The translations under genes and the position numbers were made by a program. The notes under the pieces are model-generated. The model did not search any database, had not been told where the DNA came from, and saw only the letters and a list, made by a program, of their open reading frames with translations. Positions 42,979 through 52,906 of a stretch of DNA of 64,000 nt are shown one piece after another (the first letter of the stretch is position 1; every line of letters begins with the position of its first letter). The stretch comes from Microbacterium sp. 1.5R (lineage in GTDB: Bacteria > Actinomycetota > Actinomycetes > Actinomycetales > Microbacteriaceae): assembly GCF_001889265.1 (NCBI RefSeq), contig NZ_CP018151.1, positions 2,914,001-2,978,000 on the forward strand, in the 5' to 3' direction.

Positions 42979-45900
42979 GGTAGCCAGCGCAGCCGTCGCC
43001 TTCTCGCCCGGACGAGGAGCAGAACCCCGCCCCCGAGCACGGCGATGCCCGCGCCGATCGCAAGCCATGCGTCCCGCGCGTCGAGTCCCGTGGAGGGAAG
43101 AGGTGCGATGAACGTGTTCGTGAAGACGAGGCCGATGGTCTGATCGGAGACCGTGACCGTGGTCGATGTTCCGGGAACCTCTTCACCGTCGACCGTGATC
43201 CTCGTCTCGGTCGCCCCGCCCGTGTCCGTCTCGGTGACCACGCAATCGCTGCCCGAGGGCACTCCCTCGATCTGCGCCGTCGCTCGGTCCGGTCCACCGA
43301 TCTCGTACGACGAGTCGAGGACGACGAGGCCGGGTTCCGGGTGGGACGAATCGATGAGCACGCATGTCACCTGCACCGGGAAGAGCCGGGAGACGGCGTC
43401 CGCACCCGATCCGTCGACGATCTTCGTGATGCGGAGATCACCGGTGGTGAACACGTTGGTGATCGCCACAGACGTCTGATCCGAGGAGTCCACATCCGGG
43501 AGCGGTGCGAGCTCCGCTGTGGTTCCGGCGACGGCGTCGCCTGCCTGTCCGCCCTCGGTCACGACCAGGGTGGTGTAGTCGGCATCCGCCGGATCGGTCT
43601 CCGTGACTCCGCACTCGGCGCCCTGCGGAAGCTCGGTCCACGTGATCGTCTCTCCATCGGCGATCGTCCGGGTCATGGGCTCCAGCGCCTGCACCTGCTG
43701 CTCGTCCCAGACGCATTCGAGGGTCACCTCGAAGGGTCCGTATGCGACGGGTTCGCCGTCCGCGGCCACGGCTCCGCCGCCATCGACCGTCTTCGACACA
43801 GAGACCTGTGCGAGGTCGAAGGTGTTCTGCACGTCCAGTCCTGGCTGTGGCTGGTCGTCGACGCTCAGGATCGACGGGTCCGTCTGCACCGTGAACGCGT
43901 AGCTCTCGCCATCACCGGCGACGACCTCTCCTGCGGAGTTCAGGATCGCCGTCGAGCTGGCACCGCCGTCATCGACCTCGGTGAGGCGGCAGGCGGACCC
44001 GGTCGGAAGCTCCTCCCACAGTGCCGTCGGAGAGTCGGCGCTGACGACCCGCACTGCCCCGTCGGGGATGCCGACGACCTCTCCGTCACGGACGCACGTG
44101 AGCCGCAGCTCATACGCGGCGTTGCCGAACTTCTCGACGCCGTCGCCCGCGAACGTCTTCGTCACCTCGAGCGAGCCGGTGAGATACCAGTTCGTCGCGG
44201 TCACGGTGACGAGGCCGCCGGTCACCGGCACCACGCCGATGCCGACAGAGGTGTCCGCACCGTCATTGGGCTCGATCACCACGGCATCCGCCCCGTTGAG
44301 GTCGTCCTCGGTCACGGTGCATTCGGATCCCGGAACGACATCCGTCAGCGGCGTCGACCATCCGTTCGCCGCATTCAGCTCGACAGAGGTCGACAGCACC
44401 GTCTCGCCGGCGAGCACGCAGACGACGGTGAAGGTGAAGGTCTCGTCGGATCCGAACTGCTCGGCACCCGCACCCTCGAGATCCTTCACCAGCAGCAGCG
44501 CCGTTGCGTCGTACAGGTTCGTGTAGGTGACGGTGTTGACGGTGGTGTCGGTGCCCGGCTGCAGCTCGGGGATCACCACCGTGCGGCTCTCCTGGTCGAT
44601 CTGCGGTGCCAGCTCGCCGTCTGCTCCGACGACCTCGGCCGCGGTGATCGTGTCGTCGGCCCCCCGGTCGTCCGTCTCGGTGACGGTGCACTCCGAGCGT
44701 GCGGGGATGGGCGAGATCACCTCGGTCTGGCCGGCATCGAGCGTGAACGTGTCGTCCACCACGACCTCTCCGCGGAAGGTGCACAGGACTTCGAACTCGA
44801 AACCGGTGGGCACGAACGGGCTGTCGGATTCGACGATCTTGCCGACCTCGAGCGCCGCCCACTCGTAGGAGTTCTCGACGGTGAGCGCGAACACCTGATC
44901 CGCTGCCGTCACGGTGACGGCCTCGGGAGTGACGACGGCGGCCGTCTGACCGGCGTCGTCCTCGGCGACCGTGCAGACCGAGCCGACCGGAACGTCGGGG
45001 ATGACGACCGGGGCTGCGCCCGGGACGAGCGTGACGACCCCGTCATCGACCAGAGGCACCTCGGCACCGAACCAGTCGCACGACACCGTCGCGGTGTACT
45101 CCGCAGGCACGGGGAACCCGTCGGGAGCCTCCACGGTCTTCTCGACCGACACCGAGCCGTTGTCGAACTCGTTCGTGACGGACACCTCCACGGGCGTCAC
45201 GTCGTCGCCGATGATGACCGGCTGGGCCGGACTGATCGTCGTGCCGGTGGCGTGCCCCGCCTCGGGCTCCGAGACCGTGCATGCGGCTCCGGTCGGCAGG
45301 CCCTGATAGAGCGCGCTGCCCGCACCGACGATGATGCGGGTGGGTCCGCCGGGAATCTCGATGTCGGTGATGACGCCGTTGACGTCCCGTGTGCAGGCGA
45401 GGCTGATCAGGTACTCGTCCTGGATCGCCGGATCCAGCTCCGCGGCCGGCGCGCCGACGAGCTCCTTCTGCACCTGGAGGGCGCCGACCGTGAACGTGTT
45501 GGTCACATCTGCCTCGACGGGAGTCGCCGGGTCGTCCCCGACCACGACGGTGACGGGACCCGTGCTCGAATTGGCGCTGCCGTCAGCCGTCTCCGTCACC
45601 GTGCACTCGGCACCGGTGGGAAGATCCTCGACCAGCCAGGTGGGGTCGTCTCGACTGAGAGTGGCGGAGTCCGAGTACACCGGATCCGGGGTCGCACCCT
45701 CGAGCGTGCACACCATCTCGACGGTGAAGGTCGCACCGCCCCACTCATCTCCCCCGGCGCCCGCGATCGACTTCGTGACCTCGACGGCACCGGTGGTGAA
45801 CGCGTTCTCGACGCCGACGACGGTCAGCGCCGCCGACGGTCCGTCTGCATACGGGAGGATCGTGAAGGAGGTCTCGTCGGCGACGACCTCATCGCCCACC

Positions 45901-48900
45901 ACCCCGTCCTCCGTGACGACGATGGTGGTCTGCGCCGCGCCGCCCGCGTCGGTCTCGGAGACCGAGCACTCGGATCCGGCAGGGAGGTCGGCGAAGGTCC
46001 GGATGTCGCCGTCCTGCAGCGTGAACTGCCGGTCGGCCTCGGGGATCGCCTCCTGCCCGAGATAGCTGCAGGTCGCCTCGAAGGAATACGTGCGCGTGTA
46101 GGCGACGGGCTCACCGTTCTCGTCGGAGGCACCGCCGTTGTCGACGCTCTTCGCGACGGAGAACCCACCGGCGGCGAAGTCGTTGATGACGGTGATCGCC
46201 GCCTGCTCGGGGTCACCGCTGTAGGGGTCCCAGATCGACGGCTCTTCACTCCAGTCCCGATCGGCGGTCACTCCGGTCTCGGGATCCACGGTCACCGTCA
46301 CCCCCGGGAGCACCGGGTCTTCGGCCACGGTGCAGGTCGAGAAGAGGGGCAGGTTCACGGGTCCGGTCTCGCTGTTGTACTGGAGCACGGTGCCGTCGGC
46401 GTCGACCGACGGACGGCTCGCGTCGCTGCCGTCTGCACGCAGCAGGGTGACGGCCTCGCCGCCGGAGGTGCAGGTCACGAGAAGCGGGTAGCTCGCCGGC
46501 AGCTCGATGTCGGTGGAGAACTCCGGCGCCTGCACGTCCTTGGCGAGGAGCAGCTGGCCGGTGGCCGCCGCGACGCCCACCTTCTGCGGTTCGACCACGA
46601 GAGAGGGCCGCTCGGGCTGCGAGACGGTGGCGTTGGAGCGGGATGCGGTGGCGAAGGAGTTGTAGGCGACGGGAAGACCCGACGGCACGGCCGACGCCGC
46701 CGGCAGCACGAACGGCGTCTGCGTCTCGTAGGTGAGTCGCAGCGTCTCGCCCGGACGAAGTCCTGGTGCCGGCGAGAGGGCGTCGGGGTTGTCGTACTCG
46801 AGCACGAGGAGCACGCTGCGCGCGGCGGCCAGCGTCTCGGGCGGCGTGGCATCGCTCGCCAGCTCCCATTGGAAGTCGCAGGCGGGGTCGACGGCGGCAT
46901 CCTCGGTGAACACCTTGATCGCGTTGTCGTTGCAGGACTGGCTGAGCTGAGCCGGAGAGAGATAGATGCCGTACGTGGCATACGCGCTGTCCTGGAGGGA
47001 GGCGAAGTTCGCAGCGAGGGTGCCCGACAGCGTCACCGGGAACTGAGACCCTCGGTCCGCGGCGACGATCACGCCCTGGTCGCCGACCGTGGGCAGCGTG
47101 TCGACCGCCGCCACCACTCTGGCACTCGTGTTGCCGTTGTTGGTGAAGTCGATGCGCCACGACTCCTCGCCTCCCGGGCGGGTGACAGGGGCGCACGGGA
47201 ACGAGTGGTAGCCGTCGTCCACGACGCCCGGCAGCGACGGGTCGCACGCCGCCGCGTCGCCGCTGACGTTGAGCACGCCCAGATCGTCGTCGGCTGTGGC
47301 GGGGTCGCCCGCGCCCGTTCCCTTGACGTACTTCTTCGCCGAGATCGCCGCACTGGCGAGCGGCGTGACCTCCGTGTCGGCCGCGCAGGTCGCGACACCG
47401 GACTCGGGACTCTTCGGCGCGAGATCGGTACCGTCGATCACCGTCGTGCCCTGGCAGGTCTCGAAGAGGCGGTCGGAGCTGACGGTCACCGTGTTGCCGA
47501 CGGTCGTGTCCGGGGTGAGGTCGTCGCGGAACCGCAGCGGCGCGGTCACCGTCAGCGTCCAGCCGGCCTCGAACACGAAGTCGTCGGGCGCAGTGATGGT
47601 GAGCAGACCGGTGGCCTCATCCAGCTCGGCGCTGAAGCCAGGGTCCTCGGTGGGGGCACCGGAGCCGCTGAGCGCGAAGGCATACGCCGGCGGAGTGGGT
47701 TCGACGAGCAGCGAGCCCTCGGCATCCGTCTCGATCTGGTCGACCACCTCGAAGCCGGTCATGTCCCACTGCCCGGTGTTGGCGACGGTGATGACATAGG
47801 GGATCGTGCCGGAGGCGCTCACGAGCGCCGACGATCCGCGGGTCTTCGTGACCTCGACCGTGTTCGGGCGATGCAGCACCACGGTCGAATCGGATGCCTG
47901 GCCTTCCTGCTCGAAGACCTGATCAGGACCGAACTGCGCCGTGCTGTACGACTGCACGTCGTCGCTGATCACGCCCAGCTCCGTCTGGCCGGGGTTCGGC
48001 TGCAGATCGGGCCGGGTGGTCGAGACGAGGACATCGGGGTCGCTGCGCAGGAACTCCCGACGCTCGGTGGTCACTGCGAACGTGAGCTGCGGGTTGAAGG
48101 GACGCTCCCACTGCAGGATCTCGCCGTCCGCGTCCACCTGACGCGCGCTGAAGCGCACGCCCACGATCGTGTCCGCGTCGACACCCGCCGGTGGGTCGAG
48201 CTGAACGGTCGACGGCGTGGGCGATGCGATCCACTCGCCGGTCTCCCAGCACGGCGAGGCGTCCGTCACCGGTGCGCCGTTGCAGGTGGCGACGAGATCG
48301 CCGGCGACCTCGTCGTACTCGACGTCGCGCCCGGCGTCGTCATCGACGAGCACATCCATCGCCACTTCGTTCACCGGGGCGGGGACCGCGATCTGCGCGC
48401 CCACAAAGTCCATCGTGTTCCAGAACGTCGGCGTGCTGTCGGTGAGCTCGAAGGACGTGGTGCGCGCGGTCCCGTTCGGTCGTCCGCCGAGCTCGGTGAC
48501 GTACGTGGTCGATTCGTCCTCATAGACGGATTCGGGACTGATCGTCTTGGTCGTCTCGATCGCATAACTCGCCGCGACGATCGCGAACTCATCAGCGGCA
48601 TCCGCGATGCCCGTGCCGCACTGGTTGTCGGCGCATCCCTCCAGCACCGGGCTCTCGAGCTGCACATGGGCGTCGTTGACGATCGATTCGCCCGCGGGGG
48701 TCACGGTGACGGGTTGTGCCGGGTCCGACCTCAGCACGTCTCGCAGTTGCCAGGTCAGCAGGACTCGTCCCGACGCGCCGGTCGGGATCGCCGGGGTCCC
48801 GTCGTCCGAGCGGAACGCGACGGAGAGTCCCGTCACGTCGGCGAGGTCGGTGGCGTCGAGCTCGAGGGCCTCGGCATACGAGTACTCCGTCGAACTCGCA

Positions 48901-51900
48901 CCGCGGGCGAGAGTGACGGCGGTCTCTTCTTCGGAGATGCCCGCGGGCAGCTCGATCGCGTCGATGTCATGAAGATCGAGGGTGTCGAACGCGGTGTCCG
49001 CAAGCGCCTCCCCTGCGGTCGGGTCGTCGATGACCATGCCGGACACCCGGGCGGCAGAGATGTTCGTGGCCACGAGGGTCGCGCTGATGAGCGGATACTC
49101 GGACGGGTCCGCAGGCGGATCCACGGCCGGCAGCCCCAGCTGATCCTGATCGAAGGTCTTGGTGAGCGTGGCGTTGATGGGCTGATCGACGATCAGGATC
49201 GTGTCGTCCGCGCCGTCGAGGCTGTCGACTCCTGTCGCTGCGTTGACGCCGCGGGCGCTGGCGGTGTTGTCGACGAGTCCCGGCTCACCCGTGTTGTACG
49301 TGTAGTCGTGGAAGTTGCCCAGCACCGCCTGCGAGGGAACGCTCCGCAGCGTGTCGCGCACCTGGAACTGCAGATCCAGGGGACGGCGTTCGTACGACGA
49401 CCCGACGCCCTCGCCGTCCGTCCCCTCCGAGATCACGATCCGGACCGCGAGAGCGTCGGCGCTCTGCGCCTCGGTGAGCGTGTAGCCGCCGAACTCCCCG
49501 TCGCATCCTGCCGCGCATGCCTGCGCGGTGATGTCGGTCCATCCCGCCCCGTCCAGGTACAGCGCGACCTCGGAGACGACGTCTCCCGCGATCAGGGGGT
49601 CGGTCGTCGTCGTGATCGGATCGATGGCGACGAGGTTCCACGCGTCGTAGACCGATCCCGCCGTATCGGCCGGGTCCGCCGTCTCGGAGATGTCGGTGAG
49701 GGTCATGCTGCTGATGTTCAGCCCCTCCGTCGACCAGAGGAGCCGGGCGGTGCGGCGTTCGCCCGACAGCGCGGGAACGTCGTCCTGCAACCACTGCTTG
49801 TCGAGGAAGTCCGGTCCGACCCCGCCGTCGATGGGCAGCACGTCGACGTCATCCGATGCGTCCGCGGTCTTCTCCCCCCCGGCATCGGGGTTGTCGACGA
49901 GCGACTGCGCGGTGTTGGCGAAGGTCGCCTCCTCGTCCTGCGCGTCGGTCAGGTCGACGCCGATGTGCGTGGCGACCGTGAACCCGGGCGGGAGCAGAAC
50001 CGGACAGCCGTCCGCATCCAGCGGCAGGTATTCGAGCTGGATGCCGCCGATGTCGTCCTGGAGATCCGCGGGGATCTCGTACGACCACAGCGACTCCGGG
50101 CCCGGCACCTCCGTCGCGTCCGGGAAGTCGGTCCACGGCCCGTCCGGTTCCTGCCAGTAGCGGACGGTGAGAGTCGTGCATGCCGGGATGTCCGTGTTCG
50201 TGATCTCCGTGGCCGTGAAGGCATCCCAGAACGCCGTGTCGGCCTGCGGGTCCGCCGGGTCGGAGATGACGAGGCGCTCGGATCCCGTCGTGGATTCCGG
50301 CGTGACGTTGCCCGTCAGCGTGACATCCGCGTCGGTTCCCGGCACTCCCCAGATCGTGTCCGGAGCGATGGACTTGGTCACGGAGGTGTCGAGCGTGAGG
50401 GGGTCGATCGTGAACGGGGCGGACGCGTCATCGATGCCGATCTGGCCGGCGCTGTTCTCGGCGGCGGTGTCTACCGCGTTGGTGCTCGCCACCGCGTCGT
50501 CGGTCGGCAGCGCCGTGATGTCGATGGGGATCGCCGCGTAGGAACCGGCGACGATCGCATCCCCCTCGGCCGAGTAGACGATGGTGAATCCCTCGACCGT
50601 GCAGCCGTCGGTGGGCTCGGGCAGCGTATCGGGAGTGGTCGTCGATTCCGTGCTGGCTGCGCAGTCGCTGTACTGATAGGTGATCTCGGCAGCGGTCGCG
50701 GCGACGGGCCATTCCACATCGCCGAATCCGTCGAACCGCAGCCCCTGCTCGGTGAAGGTCGCGGCGCCCGCAGTCGGCTCGGTGACGGTGAGCGTCTGGA
50801 CGTTCTGGGATCCGACGGTGGCGACGATGCCGGCGGTGGCGCTCTGGCCGCTGACGAGCGTGTTGTCGCTGAACGACTTCTCGATCGTGACGTCGGGGAG
50901 GCGCTGGGCGATCACGACGGACGCCGAGTCCGTCGTGGGGTCGCTGGATTCTCCGGCGCGGGCGACCGTCGACGACGCATCGTTGACGACCGTCACGTCG
51001 GTGTCATCCGGAATCGATGTGACGGCGTCGTTCGTGACCGTGTGGACGACGACCTCTCCCGTGGCCCCGGGCGCGAAGGTTCCGGTGAAGGTCACACGGA
51101 CACCGCCGGACTCGCTGATCGGATCCGGGGCTGTCGTCGTCCAGGTGCCGTCGACGAAGTACTCCGTCGTCGTCGACTCCGTTCCGTCCGGAGGCGTGAT
51201 GTCGTAGCCGGTCACATCGAGGTAGCCGCCGAACTCTCCCGGGGGTGTCACCGGGTCCTGGATGACGATCGTGTCGACGTTCTGGTTCGAGGCGTTCCCG
51301 GGAGTGACCGTCCAGTCGACCACCTCACCGGGTACCGCCGGAAGGGTGCTCGTCGGCGCGACCGTCTTGTCGATGCTCGACTCGAGCGTCGTGTCCACGG
51401 CGAGCACGACGTCCGCGGTCGCCGGCGTGGCCGGCGCGTTGTCGGCGACCGCCGTGGCCGTGTTCGTCACCGTCGCACCGTCCCACGTGCCATCGGCCGC
51501 AGGGTCGACGATCGCGTTGACGGTCACCGTCATGCTGTATCCCGCGGGCCAGATGACCGGGTCTGCGGTGAGATCCAGCCCAGGGGTGATGGCGAAGCTG
51601 TTCTCCGCCGTGTCCACGTCGAGGTCGTAGTCGCCGGCGGGCTGTCCGGCTGGCGGGTTGATCTGCACCGTGACCGGATTCGCGATCGCCGGGTTGAACA
51701 GGAGCGGATCCGGGAGCTCGTCGCTGATGACGGTGTTGAGGCAGCCGGGGTCGTTCACCGACGAGCAGTTGACGGTGATCTGATAGGTCACCGTGTCGCC
51801 GGGTCCGAAGGGGCCCGCCTCGACTGCGGACTTCTGGATCGAGAACGCCGCCACCGCGAAGGCCGGCGCCGCTCCGAAGGCCAAGGATGCCGCGGCGAGC

Positions 51901-51944
51901 GCGAGCACGGTGAGTCCTGCGAGAAACCGTCGTCGCCGTTCCAT
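42975..51944 (-). CDS. Giant LPxTG-anchored cell-wall protein with DUF11-like and CnaB/DUF5979-like modules
   Basis: 2989 residues. The signal peptide (about 1-30) is ERRRRF plus a hydrophobic core ending AFA. The N-terminal part (about 31-1790) has roughly eight beta-sandwich modules of DUF11-like character that begin with xxxxKxxxP-type strands. The C-terminal part (about 1795-2945) has ten repeats. The tail has LPSTG at residues 2949-2953, a hydrophobic helix and basic ARRRRLRW residues, a sortase anchor. It should stand far out from the wall as an adhesin or scaffold. The ATG follows a G-rich site. It is coupled to a hydrolase gene downstream. Base composition is like the rest of the window. 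The ligand is unknown. Confidence 0.93.
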   Translation of the reverse strand: MERRRRFLAGLTVLALAAASLAFGAAPAFAVAAFSIQKSAVEAGPFGPGDTVTYQITVNCSSVNDPGCLNTVISDELPDPLLFNPAIANPVTVQINPPAGQPAGDYDLDVDTAENSFAITPGLDLTADPVIWPAGYSMTVTVNAIVDPAADGTWDGATVTNTATAVADNAPATPATADVVLAVDTTLESSIDKTVAPTSTLPAVPGEVVDWTVTPGNASNQNVDTIVIQDPVTPPGEFGGYLDVTGYDITPPDGTESTTTEYFVDGTWTTTAPDPISESGGVRVTFTGTFAPGATGEVVVHTVTNDAVTSIPDDTDVTVVNDASSTVARAGESSDPTTDSASVVIAQRLPDVTIEKSFSDNTLVSGQSATAGIVATVGSQNVQTLTVTEPTAGAATFTEQGLRFDGFGDVEWPVAATAAEITYQYSDCAASTESTTTPDTLPEPTDGCTVEGFTIVYSAEGDAIVAGSYAAIPIDITALPTDDAVASTNAVDTAAENSAGQIGIDDASAPFTIDPLTLDTSVTKSIAPDTIWGVPGTDADVTLTGNVTPESTTGSERLVISDPADPQADTAFWDAFTATEITNTDIPACTTLTVRYWQEPDGPWTDFPDATEVPGPESLWSYEIPADLQDDIGGIQLEYLPLDADGCPVLLPPGFTVATHIGVDLTDAQDEEATFANTAQSLVDNPDAGGEKTADASDDVDVLPIDGGVGPDFLDKQWLQDDVPALSGERRTARLLWSTEGLNISSMTLTDISETADPADTAGSVYDAWNLVAIDPITTTTDPLIAGDVVSEVALYLDGAGWTDITAQACAAGCDGEFGGYTLTEAQSADALAVRIVISEGTDGEGVGSSYERRPLDLQFQVRDTLRSVPSQAVLGNFHDYTYNTGEPGLVDNTASARGVNAATGVDSLDGADDTILIVDQPINATLTKTFDQDQLGLPAVDPPADPSEYPLISATLVATNISAARVSGMVIDDPTAGEALADTAFDTLDLHDIDAIELPAGISEEETAVTLARGASSTEYSYAEALELDATDLADVTGLSVAFRSDDGTPAIPTGASGRVLLTWQLRDVLRSDPAQPVTVTPAGESIVNDAHVQLESPVLEGCADNQCGTGIADAADEFAIVAASYAIETTKTISPESVYEDESTTYVTELGGRPNGTARTTSFELTDSTPTFWNTMDFVGAQIAVPAPVNEVAMDVLVDDDAGRDVEYDEVAGDLVATCNGAPVTDASPCWETGEWIASPTPSTVQLDPPAGVDADTIVGVRFSARQVDADGEILQWERPFNPQLTFAVTTERREFLRSDPDVLVSTTRPDLQPNPGQTELGVISDDVQSYSTAQFGPDQVFEQEGQASDSTVVLHRPNTVEVTKTRGSSALVSASGTIPYVITVANTGQWDMTGFEVVDQIETDAEGSLLVEPTPPAYAFALSGSGAPTEDPGFSAELDEATGLLTITAPDDFVFEAGWTLTVTAPLRFRDDLTPDTTVGNTVTVSSDRLFETCQGTTVIDGTDLAPKSPESGVATCAADTEVTPLASAAISAKKYVKGTGAGDPATADDDLGVLNVSGDAAACDPSLPGVVDDGYHSFPCAPVTRPGGEESWRIDFTNNGNTSARVVAAVDTLPTVGDQGVIVAADRGSQFPVTLSGTLAANFASLQDSAYATYGIYLSPAQLSQSCNDNAIKVFTEDAAVDPACDFQWELASDATPPETLAAARSVLLVLEYDNPDALSPAPGLRPGETLRLTYETQTPFVLPAASAVPSGLPVAYNSFATASRSNATVSQPERPSLVVEPQKVGVAAATGQLLLAKDVQAPEFSTDIELPASYPLLVTCTSGGEAVTLLRADGSDASRPSVDADGTVLQYNSETGPVNLPLFSTCTVAEDPVLPGVTVTVDPETGVTADRDWSEEPSIWDPYSGDPEQAAITVINDFAAGGFSVAKSVDNGGASDENGEPVAYTRTYSFEATCSYLGQEAIPEADRQFTLQDGDIRTFADLPAGSECSVSETDAGGAAQTTIVVTEDGVVGDEVVADETSFTILPYADGPSAALTVVGVENAFTTGAVEVTKSIAGAGGDEWGGATFTVEMVCTLEGATPDPVYSDSATLSRDDPTWLVEDLPTGAECTVTETADGSANSSTGPVTVVVGDDPATPVEADVTNTFTVGALQVQKELVGAPAAELDPAIQDEYLISLACTRDVNGVITDIEIPGGPTRIIVGAGSALYQGLPTGAACTVSEPEAGHATGTTISPAQPVIIGDDVTPVEVSVTNEFDNGSVSVEKTVEAPDGFPVPAEYTATVSCDWFGAEVPLVDDGVVTLVPGAAPVVIPDVPVGSVCTVAEDDAGQTAAVVTPEAVTVTAADQVFALTVENSYEWAALEVGKIVESDSPFVPTGFEFEVLCTFRGEVVVDDTFTLDAGQTEVISPIPARSECTVTETDDRGADDTITAAEVVGADGELAPQIDQESRTVVIPELQPGTDTTVNTVTYTNLYDATALLLVKDLEGAGAEQFGSDETFTFTVVCVLAGETVLSTSVELNAANGWSTPLTDVVPGSECTVTEDDLNGADAVVIEPNDGADTSVGIGVVPVTGGLVTVTATNWYLTGSLEVTKTFAGDGVEKFGNAAYELRLTCVRDGEVVGIPDGAVRVVSADSPTALWEELPTGSACRLTEVDDGGASSTAILNSAGEVVAGDGESYAFTVQTDPSILSVDDQPQPGLDVQNTFDLAQVSVSKTVDGGGAVAADGEPVAYGPFEVTLECVWDEQQVQALEPMTRTIADGETITWTELPQGAECGVTETDPADADYTTLVVTEGGQAGDAVAGTTAELAPLPDVDSSDQTSVAITNVFTTGDLRITKIVDGSGADAVSRLFPVQVTCVLIDSSHPEPGLVVLDSSYEIGGPDRATAQIEGVPSGSDCVVTETDTGGATETRITVDGEEVPGTSTTVTVSDQTIGLVFTNTFIAPLPSTGLDARDAWLAIGAGIAVLGGGVLLLVRARRRRLRWLP
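43101..46560 (-). repeat. Array of ten CnaB/DUF5979-like protein modules in the giant surface protein
   Basis: Ten consecutive modules of roughly 100-127 residues. Each starts with a strand such as LEVTKTF (Lys), has a first Cys in a strand like FEVLCTFRG, a second Cys in a GSECTVTET-like strand that also holds a Glu, and ends with a strand like VTNTF (Asn). The Lys, Glu and Asn occupy the places used for intramolecular isopeptide bonds in CnaB domains. All ten keep all three, plus both Cys. The modules are otherwise quite divergent, so this is an old repeat, not a recent tandem expansion. Confidence 0.8.
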
Positions 51945-52080
51945 GTCGATGACCCCCCTGAGCCTGCGTGGATCAGGCCAGCGTAGGAAGGTCCCGAAGA
52001 GACCGACAGGACGCCCTCACCCTGCCGGGGTGACACCGGGTGGTGGCGCGGCGAGCGTGCTCATCCGCCTCAGATGACGG

Positions 52081-52554
52081 CTAGCGCGACCGGGCTTCGC
52101 TCTCGACGGGCTGCCGACTGGCCGACTCACGCACTCGGAACCACAGCGTCAGCTCCATGATCGCGCGACCGATCATGTCGTGATCGCCCATGCGGAGATC
52201 GTCGAACGAGTCGCGATATCCCGAGGCCGTTCCAGGCTCGGGAGCGAGGAGGGACTGATATCCCATCGTCCAGTCCCGGAAGCGCCGTTCGTGCAGCGGC
52301 TCTTCGATCAGCACGCGGACATCCGTGTGGCGCGGGTCGCGGCCGATCCTCTCCATCAACGCTTCGACGTCAGACCTGGGCCCTTCGAGGATCTGCACGA
52401 ACTCTCCGCCGCGGTAGAGCAGCATGCCGGTGATGTCGCGGTCGCTGTTGCGGGCGCGACTCACTGCCAGCAGTTCACCGAGCTCGTGTTCGCCGAACGG
52501 CTGCGTGGCGCTGCTGCAGTAGACGAGCGAGACGAGCGGATTCTGTTCAGTCAT
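52081..52554 (-). CDS. BLUF-domain blue-light sensor protein
   Basis: 157 residues. The BLUF domain covers about residues 7-100: LVYCSSA with Tyr12, SRARNSDRDITGMLLYR with Asn36, and FVQILEGP with Gln54, the three residues that hold and switch the flavin. A WTMGYQSL segment follows near residue 95. The remaining 55 residues are helical, with no enzymatic output domain, so it is a short BLUF protein that signals by protein contact. It starts within the end of the 86-residue gene upstream (8-bp overlap), which suggests the two proteins are made together. The partner is unknown. Confidence 0.94.
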   Translation of the reverse strand: MTEQNPLVSLVYCSSATQPFGEHELGELLAVSRARNSDRDITGMLLYRGGEFVQILEGPRSDVEALMERIGRDPRHTDVRVLIEEPLHERRFRDWTMGYQSLLAPEPGTASGYRDSFDDLRMGDHDMIGRAIMELTLWFRVRESASRQPVESEARSR

Positions 52555-52807
52555 TCCGCACCCCGTCCCCGCCGTGGTGAGCCGACCGATGCGCGCCGAC
52601 CTCGACGGTGGCCGTCACCGCCGCCATTGCTCGATGGTGGTCTGCGAAGTCGCCGATGGAGCGCGAGGCCGCATCGAATGCGCGCCAGACGCCGTCGGAC
52701 AGACGGTCGACGTAGCCGAGGAAGGAGCCGTCCTGGCTGCCCACGTAGAAGCCGTCTGCCACGCTCGCCCAGAGCGGGCGAACAGGCGTCGGCGATTGAT
52801 CACCCAT
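52547..52807 (-). CDS. Small hypothetical protein upstream of the BLUF gene
   Basis: 86 residues. I do not recognise a family. It contains DGFYVGSQDGSFLGYVDR and DGVWRAFDAASRSIGDFADH, which reads like two beta-strand pairs (GFYVGS..GSFLGYVDR) and a helix, a small alpha/beta fold. It is supported as real by a leaderless promoter: TACGCT lies exactly 6 bp before the ATG at 52807. It is also supported by an 8-bp overlap with the BLUF gene. It may act with the BLUF protein. Confidence 0.7.
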   Translation of the reverse strand: MGDQSPTPVRPLWASVADGFYVGSQDGSFLGYVDRLSDGVWRAFDAASRSIGDFADHHRAMAAVTATVEVGAHRSAHHGGDGVRND

Positions 52808-52813
52808 GCTCTC

Positions 52814-52819
52814 AGCGTA
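52814..52819 (-). promoter_or_regulatory. -10 element of a leaderless promoter for the small protein-BLUF pair
   Basis: On the minus strand TACGCT is followed by GAGAGC and then ATG (52807). This TANNNT-N6-start layout recurs at 26211, 53281 and 59245, so it is probably a real leaderless promoter class here. Confidence 0.6.
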
Positions 52820-52906
52820 CCTTCGAGATTCCGGGCGGGCTCCGGATCATCCTCCAGGCGGAGTGACGATCGGAACGCGCGGTCCGGCTCTGGCAGGATC
52901 AAGGAC

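Noticed and set aside
43341-51986. Very long open frame (2881 codons) on the plus strand opposite the giant surface-protein gene
   Set aside because: It is the antisense of a high-GC gene with strong third-position bias, so stops are rare. The translation is Arg/Asp/His/Gly-rich without domains, signal peptide or ribosome site, whereas the minus-strand protein has a signal peptide, repeats and an LPxTG anchor.
52018-52032. CACCC/GGGTG hairpin upstream of the giant gene as a terminator for the BLUF gene
   Set aside because: It is a 5-bp stem about 50 bp downstream of BLUF without T residues, and lies in the likely promoter region of the giant gene. Not strong enough.
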